Origin: Arthrobacter endolithicus
Lineage (GTDB): Bacteria > Actinomycetota > Actinomycetes > Actinomycetales > Micrococcaceae
Length of the DNA stretch: 64,000 bases
Direction: 5' to 3'
Assembly (NCBI RefSeq): GCF_026627425.1
Contig: NZ_JAPNLH010000008.1
Coordinates: 1 to 64,000 of the forward strand
The notes under the pieces are model-generated. The model had not been told where the DNA came from and ran no database searches. It saw only the letters and a list, made by a program, of their open reading frames with translations. A program made the position numbers and the translations under genes. Of the stretch, positions 46,071-55,031 are shown piece after piece. The number at the start of each line of letters is the position of its first letter. Position 1 is the first letter of the stretch.

Positions 46071-46418
46071 ATGAGCATAGTGAAAATCAACGCCATCACC
46101 GTTCCTGCCGACAGCGGTGACGAGCTCGCGCAGCGCTTCGCCGCCCGCGCAGGTGCTGTCGACGGCCAGGACGGATTCGAGGGCTTCGAACTCCTCAAGC
46201 CCACCGACGAGCGCACCACCTGGCTGGTCGTCACCCGCTGGCGGGACGAGGAATGCTTCGAGGCATGGAAGAACTCGCGCAGTTTCGGGGCCGGGCACCA
46301 GCAGGCTGAACCCGGACAGGACGACGGCGATGCTCCGCGCCAGCGGCCTGTCGGCCTTTCCGCTGAGCTATGGAGCTACGCCGTGGCCGGCGGTAGCGGC
46401 AGCCTACTCAGCTTCTGA
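46071..46418 (+). CDS. Antibiotic biosynthesis monooxygenase-like (ABM) protein
   Basis: A 115-residue ferredoxin-fold ABM-domain protein. VKINAITVPADSGDELAQRF and TTWLVVTRWRDEECFEAW are typical; the C-terminal part has a Gly/Asp/Pro-rich loop and ends in LWSYAVAGGSG. Related proteins include heme-degrading monooxygenases, but the heme ligands of that group cannot be confirmed here. Function unassigned; probably a leaderless gene. Confidence 0.8.
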   Translation: MSIVKINAITVPADSGDELAQRFAARAGAVDGQDGFEGFELLKPTDERTTWLVVTRWRDEECFEAWKNSRSFGAGHQQAEPGQDDGDAPRQRPVGLSAELWSYAVAGGSGSLLSF

Positions 46419-46461
46419 AGGCAACGCCTCATGGCTCACATGAGGGCATGGTCAATCATGG

Positions 46462-47073
46462 TCAGGACGGGCCCATCAGCACGGTGGTCTGCACGGTCGC
46501 GACGCTCGGTCGCGACGGCACGCTGCTAAAGCCGAACCTGACCGGCGGCCGGATCTACGCCAGCCCGCCAACGTCGTGGCCGTCCCAGCTCACCATGGCC
46601 GAATCGATCCGCCGCACATCGGTGACCCCGTAAAACTCCTGGCGTGCGTCCCGGGCGGAACCGGCGGTCTGAACCCCTGGACTCAGCCGTGCTGCCACCG
46701 GACTGATGGCGCGCAGCCAGCACGGGTGAACCGCCAAATTCCGGGGCAACAGCGCCGCCGCATAGCCCAGAGCAGACCTGGCTCCGACAACCGCACGGAT
46801 CCGCAATGGCCCGGCCTCGACCACCAGATTCTCCGCGTCACTCCCAGCGTCCAACGAGGCCGTTAGCGGCACCAACCGCGTCTGGTCAAAGCCGTAGGTG
46901 CTGCCAATAAAGTCAGCTACTTCCGCATTTGGCGCCAGCAGAATCCTGCGGCCGGAGGCCAGCTCCACCATCACATCCGCGAACGGCCCAAAGGGCGACT
47001 GCGCCCACACACCAACCACAGCGCGGAGACCGGACGCTGTCCCCAGCCCCGCTATATGGCCGGAAAAAACCAT
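46462..47073 (-). pseudogene. Conserved hypothetical gene interrupted by an amber codon
   Basis: The frame from ATG 47073 encodes 172 residues (MVFSGHIAGLGTASGLRAVV, then FADVMVELASGRRILLAP) and meets TAG at 46555-46557. The same frame then continues without a shift for another 30 codons (IRPPVRFGFSSVPSRPSV...) to TGA at 46462-46464, and that extension looks like natural protein sequence. I recognise the family only as an uncharacterised actinobacterial protein. Either a nonsense mutation truncates it, or 172 residues suffices. Confidence 0.6.
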
Positions 47074-47112
47074 TCGCGACCGGTATTCGGCGATGTCGTC
47101 AGAGCCGATACA

Positions 47113-47595
47113 TCAGTTGGTGTGGTGCGGTCCGGCCACCGCTTCGGCCAGCTTCCCGAGCGAGCCCTCCAGCTGGTGCGCCTCTACCACCGGGAAGGAG
47201 ATCTGCCGCAGCACGTCCTTGTCCGTCACCTGGCTCCAGTCGTACGTGAGCGAGACTTTGGTGGAATCCGGCGCGGCCGCTTCCAGTTCCCAGACCCATT
47301 CCCAGCCGGCCGGTTCCTTGCCTGCCTCGGCCGTCTTCCAGGCCAGCAGCTTGTTCGGATCGAATCCCACCACATGGTTATCCGTCTGGTACTCACCGCC
47401 CATCTTGTCCCAGAACATGTTCATCGTGAACACCTGCCCCACGGCAGTGATCCGATCCGTCTTCTCATCCGACTGCACCATCCCCGAGCCATCCAGCTCG
47501 GCGTGGTTCGCCGGGTTGCTCAGGAGCTTAAAGATCTCCTTCGCCGGGGCATCGATCACGCGGTCAACTGTCAGTTTTCCTTCGGTTTCAGTCAT
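47113..47595 (-). CDS. SRPBCC family protein
   Basis: A 160-residue START/Bet v1-like protein. The N-terminus VDRVIDAPAKEIFKLLSNP and the C-terminal long helix (LEGSLGKLAEAV) are characteristic. The cavity ligand is unknown; many relatives are annotated as polyketide cyclases without evidence. Start ATG 47595; the frame extends ten codons upstream. Confidence 0.85.
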   Translation of the reverse strand: MTETEGKLTVDRVIDAPAKEIFKLLSNPANHAELDGSGMVQSDEKTDRITAVGQVFTMNMFWDKMGGEYQTDNHVVGFDPNKLLAWKTAEAGKEPAGWEWVWELEAAAPDSTKVSLTYDWSQVTDKDVLRQISFPVVEAHQLEGSLGKLAEAVAGPHHTN

Positions 47596-47741
47596 CGTCC
47601 AAGCATTGCGCAGTTTGCTGAGCAATTCCAGTGCACCGAATGACGGCGGCGGCGGCGGCCATCAGGCGTTGCGGGCTCGGCTGCGGACGACGCAGGGATC
47701 CATCCCGGAATATCGACGCACCGCCCGTGGTTGCCGCCACC

Positions 47742-48620
47742 ATGACCATCCAGAACACCCAAACCAGCCAGACGCCGTCGACCATTGACCTCAAGGACCT
47801 CGGCACCGTGCACCGCCTTGGCTTCGGCGCCATGCGGATTGTCGGCGACGGCGTGTGGGGCGAGCCCGCTGACCGCCGCACCGCCATCGCCGTCGTCCGC
47901 CGCGCCGTCGAACTCGGCGTTGACTTCATCGACACCGCAGATTCTTACGGGCCGAATATCAGCGAGGAAATCATCGCCGAGGCCGTGCACCCCTACGCGG
48001 ACGGCCTGAAAATCGCCACCAAGGTCGGATTCACCCGCACCGGACCGGACCAGTGGGTACCGGTGGGCCGCGCCGAATATCTCCGTCAGCAGACCGAGCT
48101 GAGCCTGCGCAAGCTCAAGGTGGATGCCTTGGACCTGCTGCAGCTGCACCGCATTGACCCCAAGGTCGACGCCGAGGAGCAGTTCTCCGTGCTGCGCGAC
48201 CTGCAGCAGGAAGGCAAGGTCAAGGCGCTGGGACTCTCGCAGGTCAGCGTCGACGAACTCAAGGCAGCCGGCAAATTCTTCACCGTCTCCACCGTGCAAA
48301 ACCGCTACAACCTCACGGACAACTCCTCCGAAGACGTGCTGGACTACGCAGAAGAAAACGGCATCGGCTTCATCCCCTGGGCACCCATTTCCGCCGGCGA
48401 ACTCGCCAGGCCGGGCGGCGCGCTGGATGAAGCCGCCAAGCGGCTAGGGGCGACGACGGCGCAGGTCGCGTTGGCATGGTTGCTGCGCCGCTCCTCCGTG
48501 ATGATGCCGATTCCCGGCACCGGGACGGTCAAGCACCTCGAGGAAAACCTGGGCGCGGCCGCTGTCGTGCTCGATGATGCGACTTTTGCGGAGCTAAGCG
48601 CCGCCCGGCAGTCCCAATAA
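47742..48620 (+). CDS. Aldo/keto reductase
   Basis: A 292-residue NADPH-dependent aldo-keto reductase. The catalytic Asp and Tyr lie in [11 protein letters not shown], Lys in IATKVGF and His in [28 protein letters not shown] matches a bacterial oxidoreductase subgroup. It is divergent from the SRPBCC gene and upstream of a DJ-1-family gene. Substrate unknown. Confidence 0.9.
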   Translation: MTIQNTQTSQTPSTIDLKDLGTVHRLGFGAMRIVGDGVWGEPADRRTAIAVVRRAVELGVDFIDTADSYGPNISEEIIAEAVHPYADGLKIATKVGFTRTGPDQWVPVGRAEYLRQQTELSLRKLKVDALDLLQLHRIDPKVDAEEQFSVLRDLQQEGKVKALGLSQVSVDELKAAGKFFTVSTVQNRYNLTDNSSEDVLDYAEENGIGFIPWAPISAGELARPGGALDEAAKRLGATTAQVALAWLLRRSSVMMPIPGTGTVKHLEENLGAAAVVLDDATFAELSAARQSQ

Positions 48621-48661
48621 ATTCCCACCACCGGGCTTACGCCCCGAATAGGAGAAACACA

Positions 48662-49363
48662 ATGGCCAACATACTCATGGTCGTCTCGGCCGCAAATCAC
48701 CTCACCATGAAGGACGGCAGCGAACACCCCACCGGCTACTGGGCCGAAGAACTCGCTGTCTCCCATCGCCTGCTGCTCGACGCCGGCCACACCGTGCACA
48801 TCGCCACCCCCGGCGGCAGGAAGCCGACCGTGGATGAGGTCAGTTTGGCCCCTGAGGCCGCCGGCGGACAGGAAAAGGCCGATGAACTGCGGTCCTACCT
48901 CGCCGGCATTGACACGGAGCTGTCATCGCCGCTGGTCCTCGCCGACGTCGATGCCAGCAGTTACGACGCCGTCGTCATGCCTGGCGGTCACGGACCCATG
49001 ACCGACCTTTATCAGGACGCTGATCTGGGTGCTCTGCTCACATCGATGGACGCAGCAGAGAAGATCATCGCCCCGTTCTGCCACGGCCCGGCGGGTCTGC
49101 TCAGCGCAGTCGACGGTTCGGGAACATTCCTCTTTGCCGGCCGCCGCCTCACCGTGTTCACCGACCACGAAGAGCTGCACGGCGGCACGGGCCCCAATAC
49201 GCCATGGTTCGTGGAGACCGTGCTGCGCAGCAAAGGCGCCCTGGTGGAAACCGGCCCGGACTGGACCTCCCACGTGGTCCGTGACGGGAACCTGATTTCC
49301 GGCCAGAACCCGCAGTCCAGCGAGGACGTTGCCCGGCAAGTGCTGGCCGCCTTGACCGAGTAG
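48662..49363 (+). CDS. DJ-1/PfpI family protein, Hsp31-like
   Basis: A 233-residue class I amidotransferase-like protein. The nucleophile-elbow Cys140 lies in APFCHGPAGL, with the family Glu in GYWAEELA. Hsp31-type members act as glyoxalase III or deglycases on methylglyoxal or glyoxal. Next to an aldo-keto reductase it may serve reactive aldehyde removal (inference). Confidence 0.87.
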   Translation: MANILMVVSAANHLTMKDGSEHPTGYWAEELAVSHRLLLDAGHTVHIATPGGRKPTVDEVSLAPEAAGGQEKADELRSYLAGIDTELSSPLVLADVDASSYDAVVMPGGHGPMTDLYQDADLGALLTSMDAAEKIIAPFCHGPAGLLSAVDGSGTFLFAGRRLTVFTDHEELHGGTGPNTPWFVETVLRSKGALVETGPDWTSHVVRDGNLISGQNPQSSEDVARQVLAALTE

Positions 49364-49389
49364 TTGGTGGCCCAGCTCAGAGAACCTGC

Positions 49390-49427
49390 GCGCGTGCGGA
49401 TCCATCAGCTGGTGGATCCGCACGCGC
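49390..49427 (+). terminator. Perfect 15-bp stem-loop after the DJ-1 family gene
   Basis: GCGCGTGCGGATCCA at 49390-49404 pairs with TGGATCCGCACGCGC at 49413-49427 around an eight-base loop. It starts 26 bp past the stop. No T-run, so a GC-rich actinobacterial-type terminator or mRNA stabiliser. Confidence 0.7.
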
Positions 49428-49655
49428 CTGCCGTTCGCCGGTATCTTTGGGAGCAGCGCCGACATGGTCACCTTCGCTTCGCGGCTATTCAAAATCGGAA
49501 GATTCCTCAGCCAGGGACAGATACGTCCCACCCAACAGCTCCTCCCACGACGGACAGCTCCGAATACGCGACGGCGCGGCGCGGCGCAGCACTCCTGGTC
49601 CTGCTGGCTCAGGACTGGCCGCCCCAGCCGTTCGCCGCCGCCGTCGTCGTCGGCT
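49428..49655. other. Unassigned stretch before the phosphoesterase gene
   Basis: This 228-bp stretch lies between the stem-loop and the stop of the convergent phosphoesterase. Short frames exist but none shows conserved sequence or a ribosome site. I see no further feature. Confidence 0.5.
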
Positions 49656-50174
49656 TTAGGCCGCACTCGTACTTCGGCCCACGGCGACCAGGGTGACCTC
49701 CCGCAGTTCCCCCGCTTCGGCGACCAACGTCAAATACGTGCACGCCGGCTGCCGCCGCCTGTCCGTGGGCGAGCCTGGATTGAGCAGCCGCAGGCCACCT
49801 GGCGCAACAGAATCCCAGGGAATGTGGCTGTGCCCGAAAACCAGCACGTCCGCGTCCGAAAACCGCGCGGCACACCGTGCCTCCCGCCCCGCTGCAGGCC
49901 CGGTTTCATGCACCATGGCGAACCGTAGGCCCTCGATCATTACCCGGGCCACCTCCGGCAAGCGCCCCCGCAGCCCGTCGCCGTCGTTATTGCCGTAAAC
50001 TCCCACGAGACGGGGCGCGCGGCGCTCGACGTCGTCCAGGACTGACTCGTGGGTCCAGTCACCGGCGTGGAAGACGACATCCGCCGCCTCGATCGCGGCC
50101 AGCACCTGCGCGGGGAGAGCCCTTGCGCGTTGGGGGATGTGGGTGTCGGAGAGCAGGAGTAGACGGGTGGTCAT
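49656..50174 (-). CDS. YfcE-type metallophosphoesterase
   Basis: A 172-residue calcineurin-like phosphodiesterase of the YfcE/MJ0936 group. Metal motifs in order: LSDTHI, HAGDW, GNNDG, FGHSHIP. The ATG at 50174 follows CAGGA. Small members hydrolyse phosphodiesters of unknown physiological identity. Confidence 0.92.
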   Translation of the reverse strand: MTTRLLLLSDTHIPQRARALPAQVLAAIEAADVVFHAGDWTHESVLDDVERRAPRLVGVYGNNDGDGLRGRLPEVARVMIEGLRFAMVHETGPAAGREARCAARFSDADVLVFGHSHIPWDSVAPGGLRLLNPGSPTDRRRQPACTYLTLVAEAGELREVTLVAVGRSTSAA

Positions 50175-50249
50175 GCAGCTATCCTGCCACCACGAACCGA
50201 AGGGGCCGCCGCCGTCGTTCGGGCACTGCAACTTAGGCTAACGTCGCGG

Positions 50250-51257
50250 TTAGCGGAACAGCCCGCTGTAGGCATTCAGCGCGAGCTGGCCACCCAGGTG
50301 CGCGTAGAGGACGTTGCTGGCGGCTGGAATCTCGCGGCTTGTGACCAGATCAATCAGGCCGGCCAGGGACTTGCCCTCGTAAACCGGGTCCGTGATCATC
50401 CCTTCCAGGGAGCCGCCCAACCGGATCGCGTCCAGGGTCGATTCGACAGGGATGCCGTAGAAGTCTCCGGCCCAGCCTTCCAGCACGTTGATTTCGTCGT
50501 CGCGCAGTTCACGTCCCAGACCGATCAACTCGGCTGTGTTGCGCGCGATTCGTGCGACCTGGTCACGGGTTTTCTGCAGCGTGGCCGAGGCGTCAATGCC
50601 GATCACGCGGCGCGGCCGGTCCTGGCCGGCAAATCCGGCGATCATCCCGGCATGGGTTGAGCCCGTGACAGTGCAGACCACGATGGTGTCGAAGAAGATC
50701 CCGAGGTCCTTCTCCTGTTGTTCCACTTCATAGGCCCAATTCGCGAAGCCAAGGCCACCGAGCCTGTGGTCGGAGGCACCAGCCGGGATGGCGTAGGGCT
50801 TGCCGCCGGCTTCTTCCACCTCGTGGATGGCCTGCTCCCAGCTGCTGCGGATGCCGATGTCGAACCCGGCGTTATCCAGCGTGACGTGGGCGCCCATGAT
50901 GCGGGAGAGCTGGATGTTGCCGACCCGGTCGGTCAGCGGGTCGGGCCAGTCCACCCAGTTTTCCTGCACCAGGCGCGCTTTGAGCCCGAGCTTGGCCGCC
51001 ACTGCTGCGACCTGGCGCGTGTGGTTGGACTGATAGCCGCCGATCGAGACCAGAGTATCGGCGCCCTGGGCCAGCGCGTCCGGGACCAGGTACTCCAGTT
51101 TCCGGGTTTTGTTGCCGCCGAAGGCCAGCCCGCTGTTGACGTCCTCGCGCTTGGCCCAGATCTGCGCGCCGCCCAAATGCTGGCTCAGCCGCGGCAGCGG
51201 GTGCACCGGGCTGGGCCCAAAGGTGAGGGGATAGCGTTCAAAGTCGGTAATGGCCAC
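50250..51257 (-). CDS. acdS: 1-aminocyclopropane-1-carboxylate deaminase
   Basis: A 335-residue fold-II PLP enzyme. Catalytic Lys50 is in GGNKTRK (Lys51 in Pseudomonas). Tyr-Glu in DPVYEGKS and Leu in YAHLGG match the residues that define true ACC deaminases and are changed in D-cysteine desulfhydrases. It would turn ACC into 2-oxobutyrate and ammonia. GTG 51257 is preceded by AAGGAGAT. The divergent GntR gene is its probable regulator. Confidence 0.92.
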   Translation of the reverse strand: MAITDFERYPLTFGPSPVHPLPRLSQHLGGAQIWAKREDVNSGLAFGGNKTRKLEYLVPDALAQGADTLVSIGGYQSNHTRQVAAVAAKLGLKARLVQENWVDWPDPLTDRVGNIQLSRIMGAHVTLDNAGFDIGIRSSWEQAIHEVEEAGGKPYAIPAGASDHRLGGLGFANWAYEVEQQEKDLGIFFDTIVVCTVTGSTHAGMIAGFAGQDRPRRVIGIDASATLQKTRDQVARIARNTAELIGLGRELRDDEINVLEGWAGDFYGIPVESTLDAIRLGGSLEGMITDPVYEGKSLAGLIDLVTSREIPAASNVLYAHLGGQLALNAYSGLFR

Positions 51258-51333
51258 AGGATCTCCTTGAAGAAGGGTGCGAGACGTTTGGGCGTCAAAC
51301 GCGTTGGACGCCATCTGCACGAGCTGGCCAACA

Positions 51334-51347
51334 TGTAATATATTGCA
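51334..51347. promoter_or_regulatory. Candidate GntR operator on the acdS side
   Basis: TGTAATATATTGCA is an AT-rich near-palindrome 77 bp upstream of acdS. It resembles TGTATAGTATGTGCA near the GntR start. Confidence 0.45.
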
Positions 51348-51467
51348 GCCCCTAAAGGCCGCGTGTCAAGGTTCCAAAAGATGGCCGACGGCGGCGGCCG
51401 GGCACCCTCGTCCGCCGCCCCGCTGAAGGGGAAGCAGCGGACGGCCGGGGCGGAGAACCGAGGGGTG

Positions 51468-51482
51468 TGTATAGTATGTGCA
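51468..51482. promoter_or_regulatory. -10 region and candidate operator of the GntR gene
   Basis: TATAGT at 51470-51475 lies nine bases before ATG 51485, so the mRNA may be nearly leaderless. The same bases form TGTATAGTATGTGCA, similar to the acdS-side site, suggesting autoregulation. Confidence 0.45.
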
Positions 51483-51484
51483 GC

Positions 51485-52162
51485 ATGCCCACCCCTTCCA
51501 TTCAAGGCGTGCACAAGCGCTCGCTCCTGCGCGACGACGTGTACCAATCGCTCCGCGATGCCATCGTCGACGGAACATTCGCGCCGGGTGAAAGGCTGAA
51601 GGATACCGAGCTGGAGCAGTGGCTGGGCGTCAGCCGGACGCCCATCCGGGAGGCACTGTTGCGGCTGGAGCGCGCGGGCCTGGCCATCGCCGTGCCCGGA
51701 CGGGCAACCATTGTTGCTCCCTTTGACCTGGCGTCCACCATCAGCGCACAGCAGGTGGTGGCCGCTATGCACGAACTGGCTGCCCGGTTGGCCGTTCCCT
51801 TCCTGACGGCGGAGCGCCTAGCCGCGATGGAGGAAGCCAACGCGCGTTTCGCCATGGCCTTGAAGGATCAGGATGTGGACGCCGCGCTGCTGGCGGACGA
51901 TGCCTTCCACGACGTGTTCGCTGCACACTGCGGAAATACGGTGCTCCCCGAGGTACTGGAACAAAGCACTCCGGTGCTGCGCCGGGTGGAGCGGGTCCAT
52001 TTCGCGTCCTTTGCCGCCCGGACCTCCGTGTCCCAGCACGCTGAAATTATCCGGTTTGCCCGCGACGGCGACGCGGAGGGCGCGGCCCGGGCCAGCCGGG
52101 ACAACTGGCTCAGCCTGCGCTACACGCTGCCGTATCGAGGTACCTTGACAGAGCCCTTGTGA
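51485..52162 (+). CDS. GntR family (FadR/FCD) regulator
   Basis: A 225-residue regulator: winged helix at residues 12-75 (RDDVYQSLRDAIVDGTFAPG, GVSRTPIREALLRLERAG) and a helical FCD ligand domain with metal-type His residues (DDAFHDVFAAHC, SVSQHAEIIRF). Divergent from acdS, so the likely regulator of ACC use. The longer frame begins at 51467 in the promoter. Confidence 0.9.
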   Translation: MPTPSIQGVHKRSLLRDDVYQSLRDAIVDGTFAPGERLKDTELEQWLGVSRTPIREALLRLERAGLAIAVPGRATIVAPFDLASTISAQQVVAAMHELAARLAVPFLTAERLAAMEEANARFAMALKDQDVDAALLADDAFHDVFAAHCGNTVLPEVLEQSTPVLRRVERVHFASFAARTSVSQHAEIIRFARDGDAEGAARASRDNWLSLRYTLPYRGTLTEPL

Positions 52163-52204
52163 CAGGTTGACCGGCGACACCGCCGCCGCCCGCGCTCTGC
52201 CACA

Positions 52205-53515
52205 ATGGCAAGCATGGGACACGCCGAAAAAGGACTTGAACTTCGCATCTCGCTGGACGGGATCGCGCCGCCGATCTGGCGGTCGATCCGTGTCCCAGAG
52301 AACATTGAGCTAGCGCAGCTGCACCGGGTGATCCAGTTGGCGTTTGGCTGGGAAGACCGCCATCTGCACCAGTTCACCGCCGGAACCGGCCCGGACACGC
52401 AACGAATCCTCTCGGATGAAGAGACTGCCCGGGAGATCGGGGTGGAAGCCGAGACCGGCGTTTCGCTGACCTCCGTGCTGGAGACCGCGGCGGGCTCCGG
52501 CAGCGCTGGCAGCGCTGCCGCCGCCGGGACCCAGGCCGGCACGCTGGCGTACGAGTATGACTTCGGGGATTCCTGGGACCACACCATCACGGTGACCGGC
52601 CGATGCCTGCTCCAGGACGGTCAGGCTGTCTGCACCTCAGGCGATCGCCGCGGCCCGGTGGAGGATTCAGGAGGCATCGGCGGCTACACCCAGCTGTGCG
52701 AGGTGCTCGCGAATCCACGGCATCCGCAGTATGAGGACCTGGCCGATTGGTATGCCGGGGCCGCGTCGACGATCGGCACCGGTGACGCTGCCCCGTTTGA
52801 CGCCGAGGCCTTCGATATCGATGCCGTCAACGCGAAACTGGCCCGTTTTACCTTGCTGCGCAACGCCGGCCCGCCCACCGAAACCGAGCTCGCCGCCGTC
52901 GTCCGTCCCGTCCGTTGGCTGCTGCAGCGCGCCGGTACCGATGGCCTGGAGCTCACGGCGGCCGGCTACCTGAAACCGGCAGTGGTGCGCACGGCGGTGG
53001 CGGAGCTGGGCTGGCAGGAACGCTGCTACGGTTCGGTTAATCGCGAGGACCAGGCCATTCCGGTGATGGCGCTGCGGGAGAACTGCCAGCACTGGAAGCT
53101 GCTGCGCAAAGCCAAGGGCAGGCTGGTCTTGACGCCGGCGGCACGGAAGATGGCCGACGACGACGCCGCCTTGTGGGCCTACGTGCGCGAACGTTTTGCC
53201 TTGCCTGCCAGCAACGCCGCGGACCTGGTGCACCGCGTGGTTGTCAGCTGGTTACTGGAAGACACCATGCCCGAATGGAACGCCATCGGGGGGATGCTGG
53301 CCGATATCCTAAATAACTCGATGTTCCGGATGCCCGGCGGCGCGCCGGTAGAAGAGCTGGATGCAATGGGCCTGTATCGGGATCTGCGCTGGTCCCTGGG
53401 CTGCCTGGACCTTCGGGAACCGGAGGGAAAGTTCGGCAAACAGGGCCCGCTCACGCTGGCCGGAATCAAGTTCCTGCTCGACGTACGGCAGCGCAGGAGC
53501 CGGGAATATCCCTAA
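52205..53515 (+). CDS. Plasmid pRiA4b ORF-3-like family protein
   Basis: A 436-residue protein whose first 190 residues match the pRiA4b ORF-3 domain (LRISLDGIAPPIWRSIRVPE, LHRVIQLAFGWEDRHLHQF, YEYDFGDSWDHTI, RRGPVEDSGGIGGY). An Ala/Gly/Ser insert sits at 95-115. The C-terminal 230 residues are a winged-helix-like region of unknown role. The domain also occurs as passenger genes of insertion elements, but no transposase or terminal repeats are seen here. ATG 52214 is an alternative start. Confidence 0.85.
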   Translation: MASMGHAEKGLELRISLDGIAPPIWRSIRVPENIELAQLHRVIQLAFGWEDRHLHQFTAGTGPDTQRILSDEETAREIGVEAETGVSLTSVLETAAGSGSAGSAAAAGTQAGTLAYEYDFGDSWDHTITVTGRCLLQDGQAVCTSGDRRGPVEDSGGIGGYTQLCEVLANPRHPQYEDLADWYAGAASTIGTGDAAPFDAEAFDIDAVNAKLARFTLLRNAGPPTETELAAVVRPVRWLLQRAGTDGLELTAAGYLKPAVVRTAVAELGWQERCYGSVNREDQAIPVMALRENCQHWKLLRKAKGRLVLTPAARKMADDDAALWAYVRERFALPASNAADLVHRVVVSWLLEDTMPEWNAIGGMLADILNNSMFRMPGGAPVEELDAMGLYRDLRWSLGCLDLREPEGKFGKQGPLTLAGIKFLLDVRQRRSREYP

Positions 53516-53619
53516 CTGCTACGGTTTCGATTGCGCTGATGGCCTGCTGAACACGATGCCCAATCGGAGCCTCATCGGCCAGCTACCGGCCGACGTCATG
53601 AGCATCGCGATGTTTCCGC

Positions 53620-53877
53620 TCAGAGTCCCGAGTCACGGCTCTCGTTGCGCGTAATGCGTTCCCCGGTACCGGGATCCACTATGGATCGGCTCTCAGTGAC
53701 CCGGCGTTGACGGTGCGAGCCGCTCATGACCAGCGAGATAATCAATCCCAGTACACCCACGATCAGCAAAATGTAACCGACCAGATGCAGATCAATGTAG
53801 GGGACGGCGCTGCCGTCGATGGCAAAAGCCAGAATGGCTCCCACCGCTATCAGGAAAATTGACGATCCGATTCTCAT
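53620..53877 (-). CDS. DUF6458 family small membrane protein
   Basis: An 85-residue protein with two membrane helices (residues 4-22 and 30-50) separated by AVPYIDLHL, and a basic cytoplasmic tail. It matches DUF6458 from memory. AAGGAGG lies six bases before the ATG. Function unknown. Confidence 0.85.
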   Translation of the reverse strand: MRIGSSIFLIAVGAILAFAIDGSAVPYIDLHLVGYILLIVGVLGLIISLVMSGSHRQRRVTESRSIVDPGTGERITRNESRDSGL

Positions 53878-53982
53878 GCTGAACCTCCTTGTGTGGCGGC
53901 AGTGCCGGGGCTCTGCCGCGTGTGTTGCCGGCCGTGAGAGCAGCGTACCTCACAAGGCTGCCGCGTTGGGGGACCGCCCCGG

Positions 53983-54816
53983 CTATCCGGCAGGCTGCGC
54001 GATGACCATCTCCTCGCTGCGCTCCCACAGCGCCCTGGCCAACCCGGCGTCGTCGGCCTGCTTGTTTGCCTTTGCCACCTTGCGCTTGGCATAGTACTGT
54101 CCGGAAACCCAGTCCGTTCCCGGTCGCGTGGTTGCCAGCCAGACCAGCGTGTCTGCGCCCTGCGCGGGGGTCAGCATGAACCTGCGCAGCAGGCCCTTGT
54201 AGGCAAAACGCATCGGGCTCTGCGACTCCGCTGAGAAGTTCGTTGCCACCCCTCCCGGATGGAACGCCGCCGTGGTCAGTCCCTGCCGCCCGTACCGGCG
54301 GTCAAGTTCCTTCGTGAACAAAATATTCGCCAGTTTGGCATTGCCATACGCCCGGTTCGTGCCGTACTTCTTTTCGGCGTCCAGATCATCGATGTCCAGA
54401 TGACCGAAGAAACTGTTGGCCACGCTGGAGGTATTGATCACCCGGGCCTTGCTCTCCAGCAGTACGTCCAGCAACAGGGTCGTCAGCAGGAACGGTGCCA
54501 GATGGTTTACCTGGAACGTCTTCTCGTGCCCGTCCACGGTCAGCCCACGGCGCCCCATAATACCGCCTGCGTTGTTTGCCAATACGTCGATGCGCGGATA
54601 CTTTTCCTTCAGTGCTGCTGCCAGCCCGCGCACCTGGTCCAGCTGGGCAAAATCGGCGAGGAAGTACTCCGCGCCGAGTCCGTCGGCGATCGCCTTGGTC
54701 TTTTCCGGCGACCGGCCGACGACGACGACCCGGTCACCTCCGGCGCTCAGCGCCTGCGCTGCCGCTGCACCGATTCCGTCGCTCGCTCCGGTGATGATGA
54801 TCGTACGTTCTGCCAT
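53983..54816 (-). CDS. SDR family oxidoreductase, retinol-dehydrogenase-like
   Basis: A 277-residue short-chain dehydrogenase. TGASDGIG, NNAGG, Ser (NTSSVAN) and Tyr-x3-Lys (YGNAKLAN) are present. The C-terminal extension (YYAKRKVAKANKQADD) resembles the retinol/WW-domain oxidoreductase-like group. Substrate unknown. Divergent from the nuclease-like lipoprotein. Confidence 0.9.
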   Translation of the reverse strand: MAERTIIITGASDGIGAAAAQALSAGGDRVVVVGRSPEKTKAIADGLGAEYFLADFAQLDQVRGLAAALKEKYPRIDVLANNAGGIMGRRGLTVDGHEKTFQVNHLAPFLLTTLLLDVLLESKARVINTSSVANSFFGHLDIDDLDAEKKYGTNRAYGNAKLANILFTKELDRRYGRQGLTTAAFHPGGVATNFSAESQSPMRFAYKGLLRRFMLTPAQGADTLVWLATTRPGTDWVSGQYYAKRKVAKANKQADDAGLARALWERSEEMVIAQPAG

Positions 54817-55031
54817 GGCTAGTCCTTCGGGTTGTCCAGCATGAGGTCCTCGGTGCGGGGATAGCTACTGATGATAGAACGGCGCCGGCGGGTCGGTTGT
54901 TCCACACTGATGGTGCTCCGCGGGTAACGTATGCGCACATGGTAATACCAGCTAACCATCAGTGGGCTAACATGAGGTTCCCAGCTTTTCGTCATACGTC
55001 AACTTCGCTCGCTAAATTCCATGGGGGAATC

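Noticed and set aside
50250-51257. D-cysteine desulfhydrase annotation for the PLP enzyme
   Set aside because: The Glu after the active-site Tyr and the Leu in HLGG are those of ACC deaminase; desulfhydrases carry Ser and Thr there.
52205-53515. pRiA4b ORF-3-like gene as evidence of an integrated plasmid or IS
   Set aside because: No transposase, terminal repeats or replication genes lie around it; such domains are common in chromosomes.
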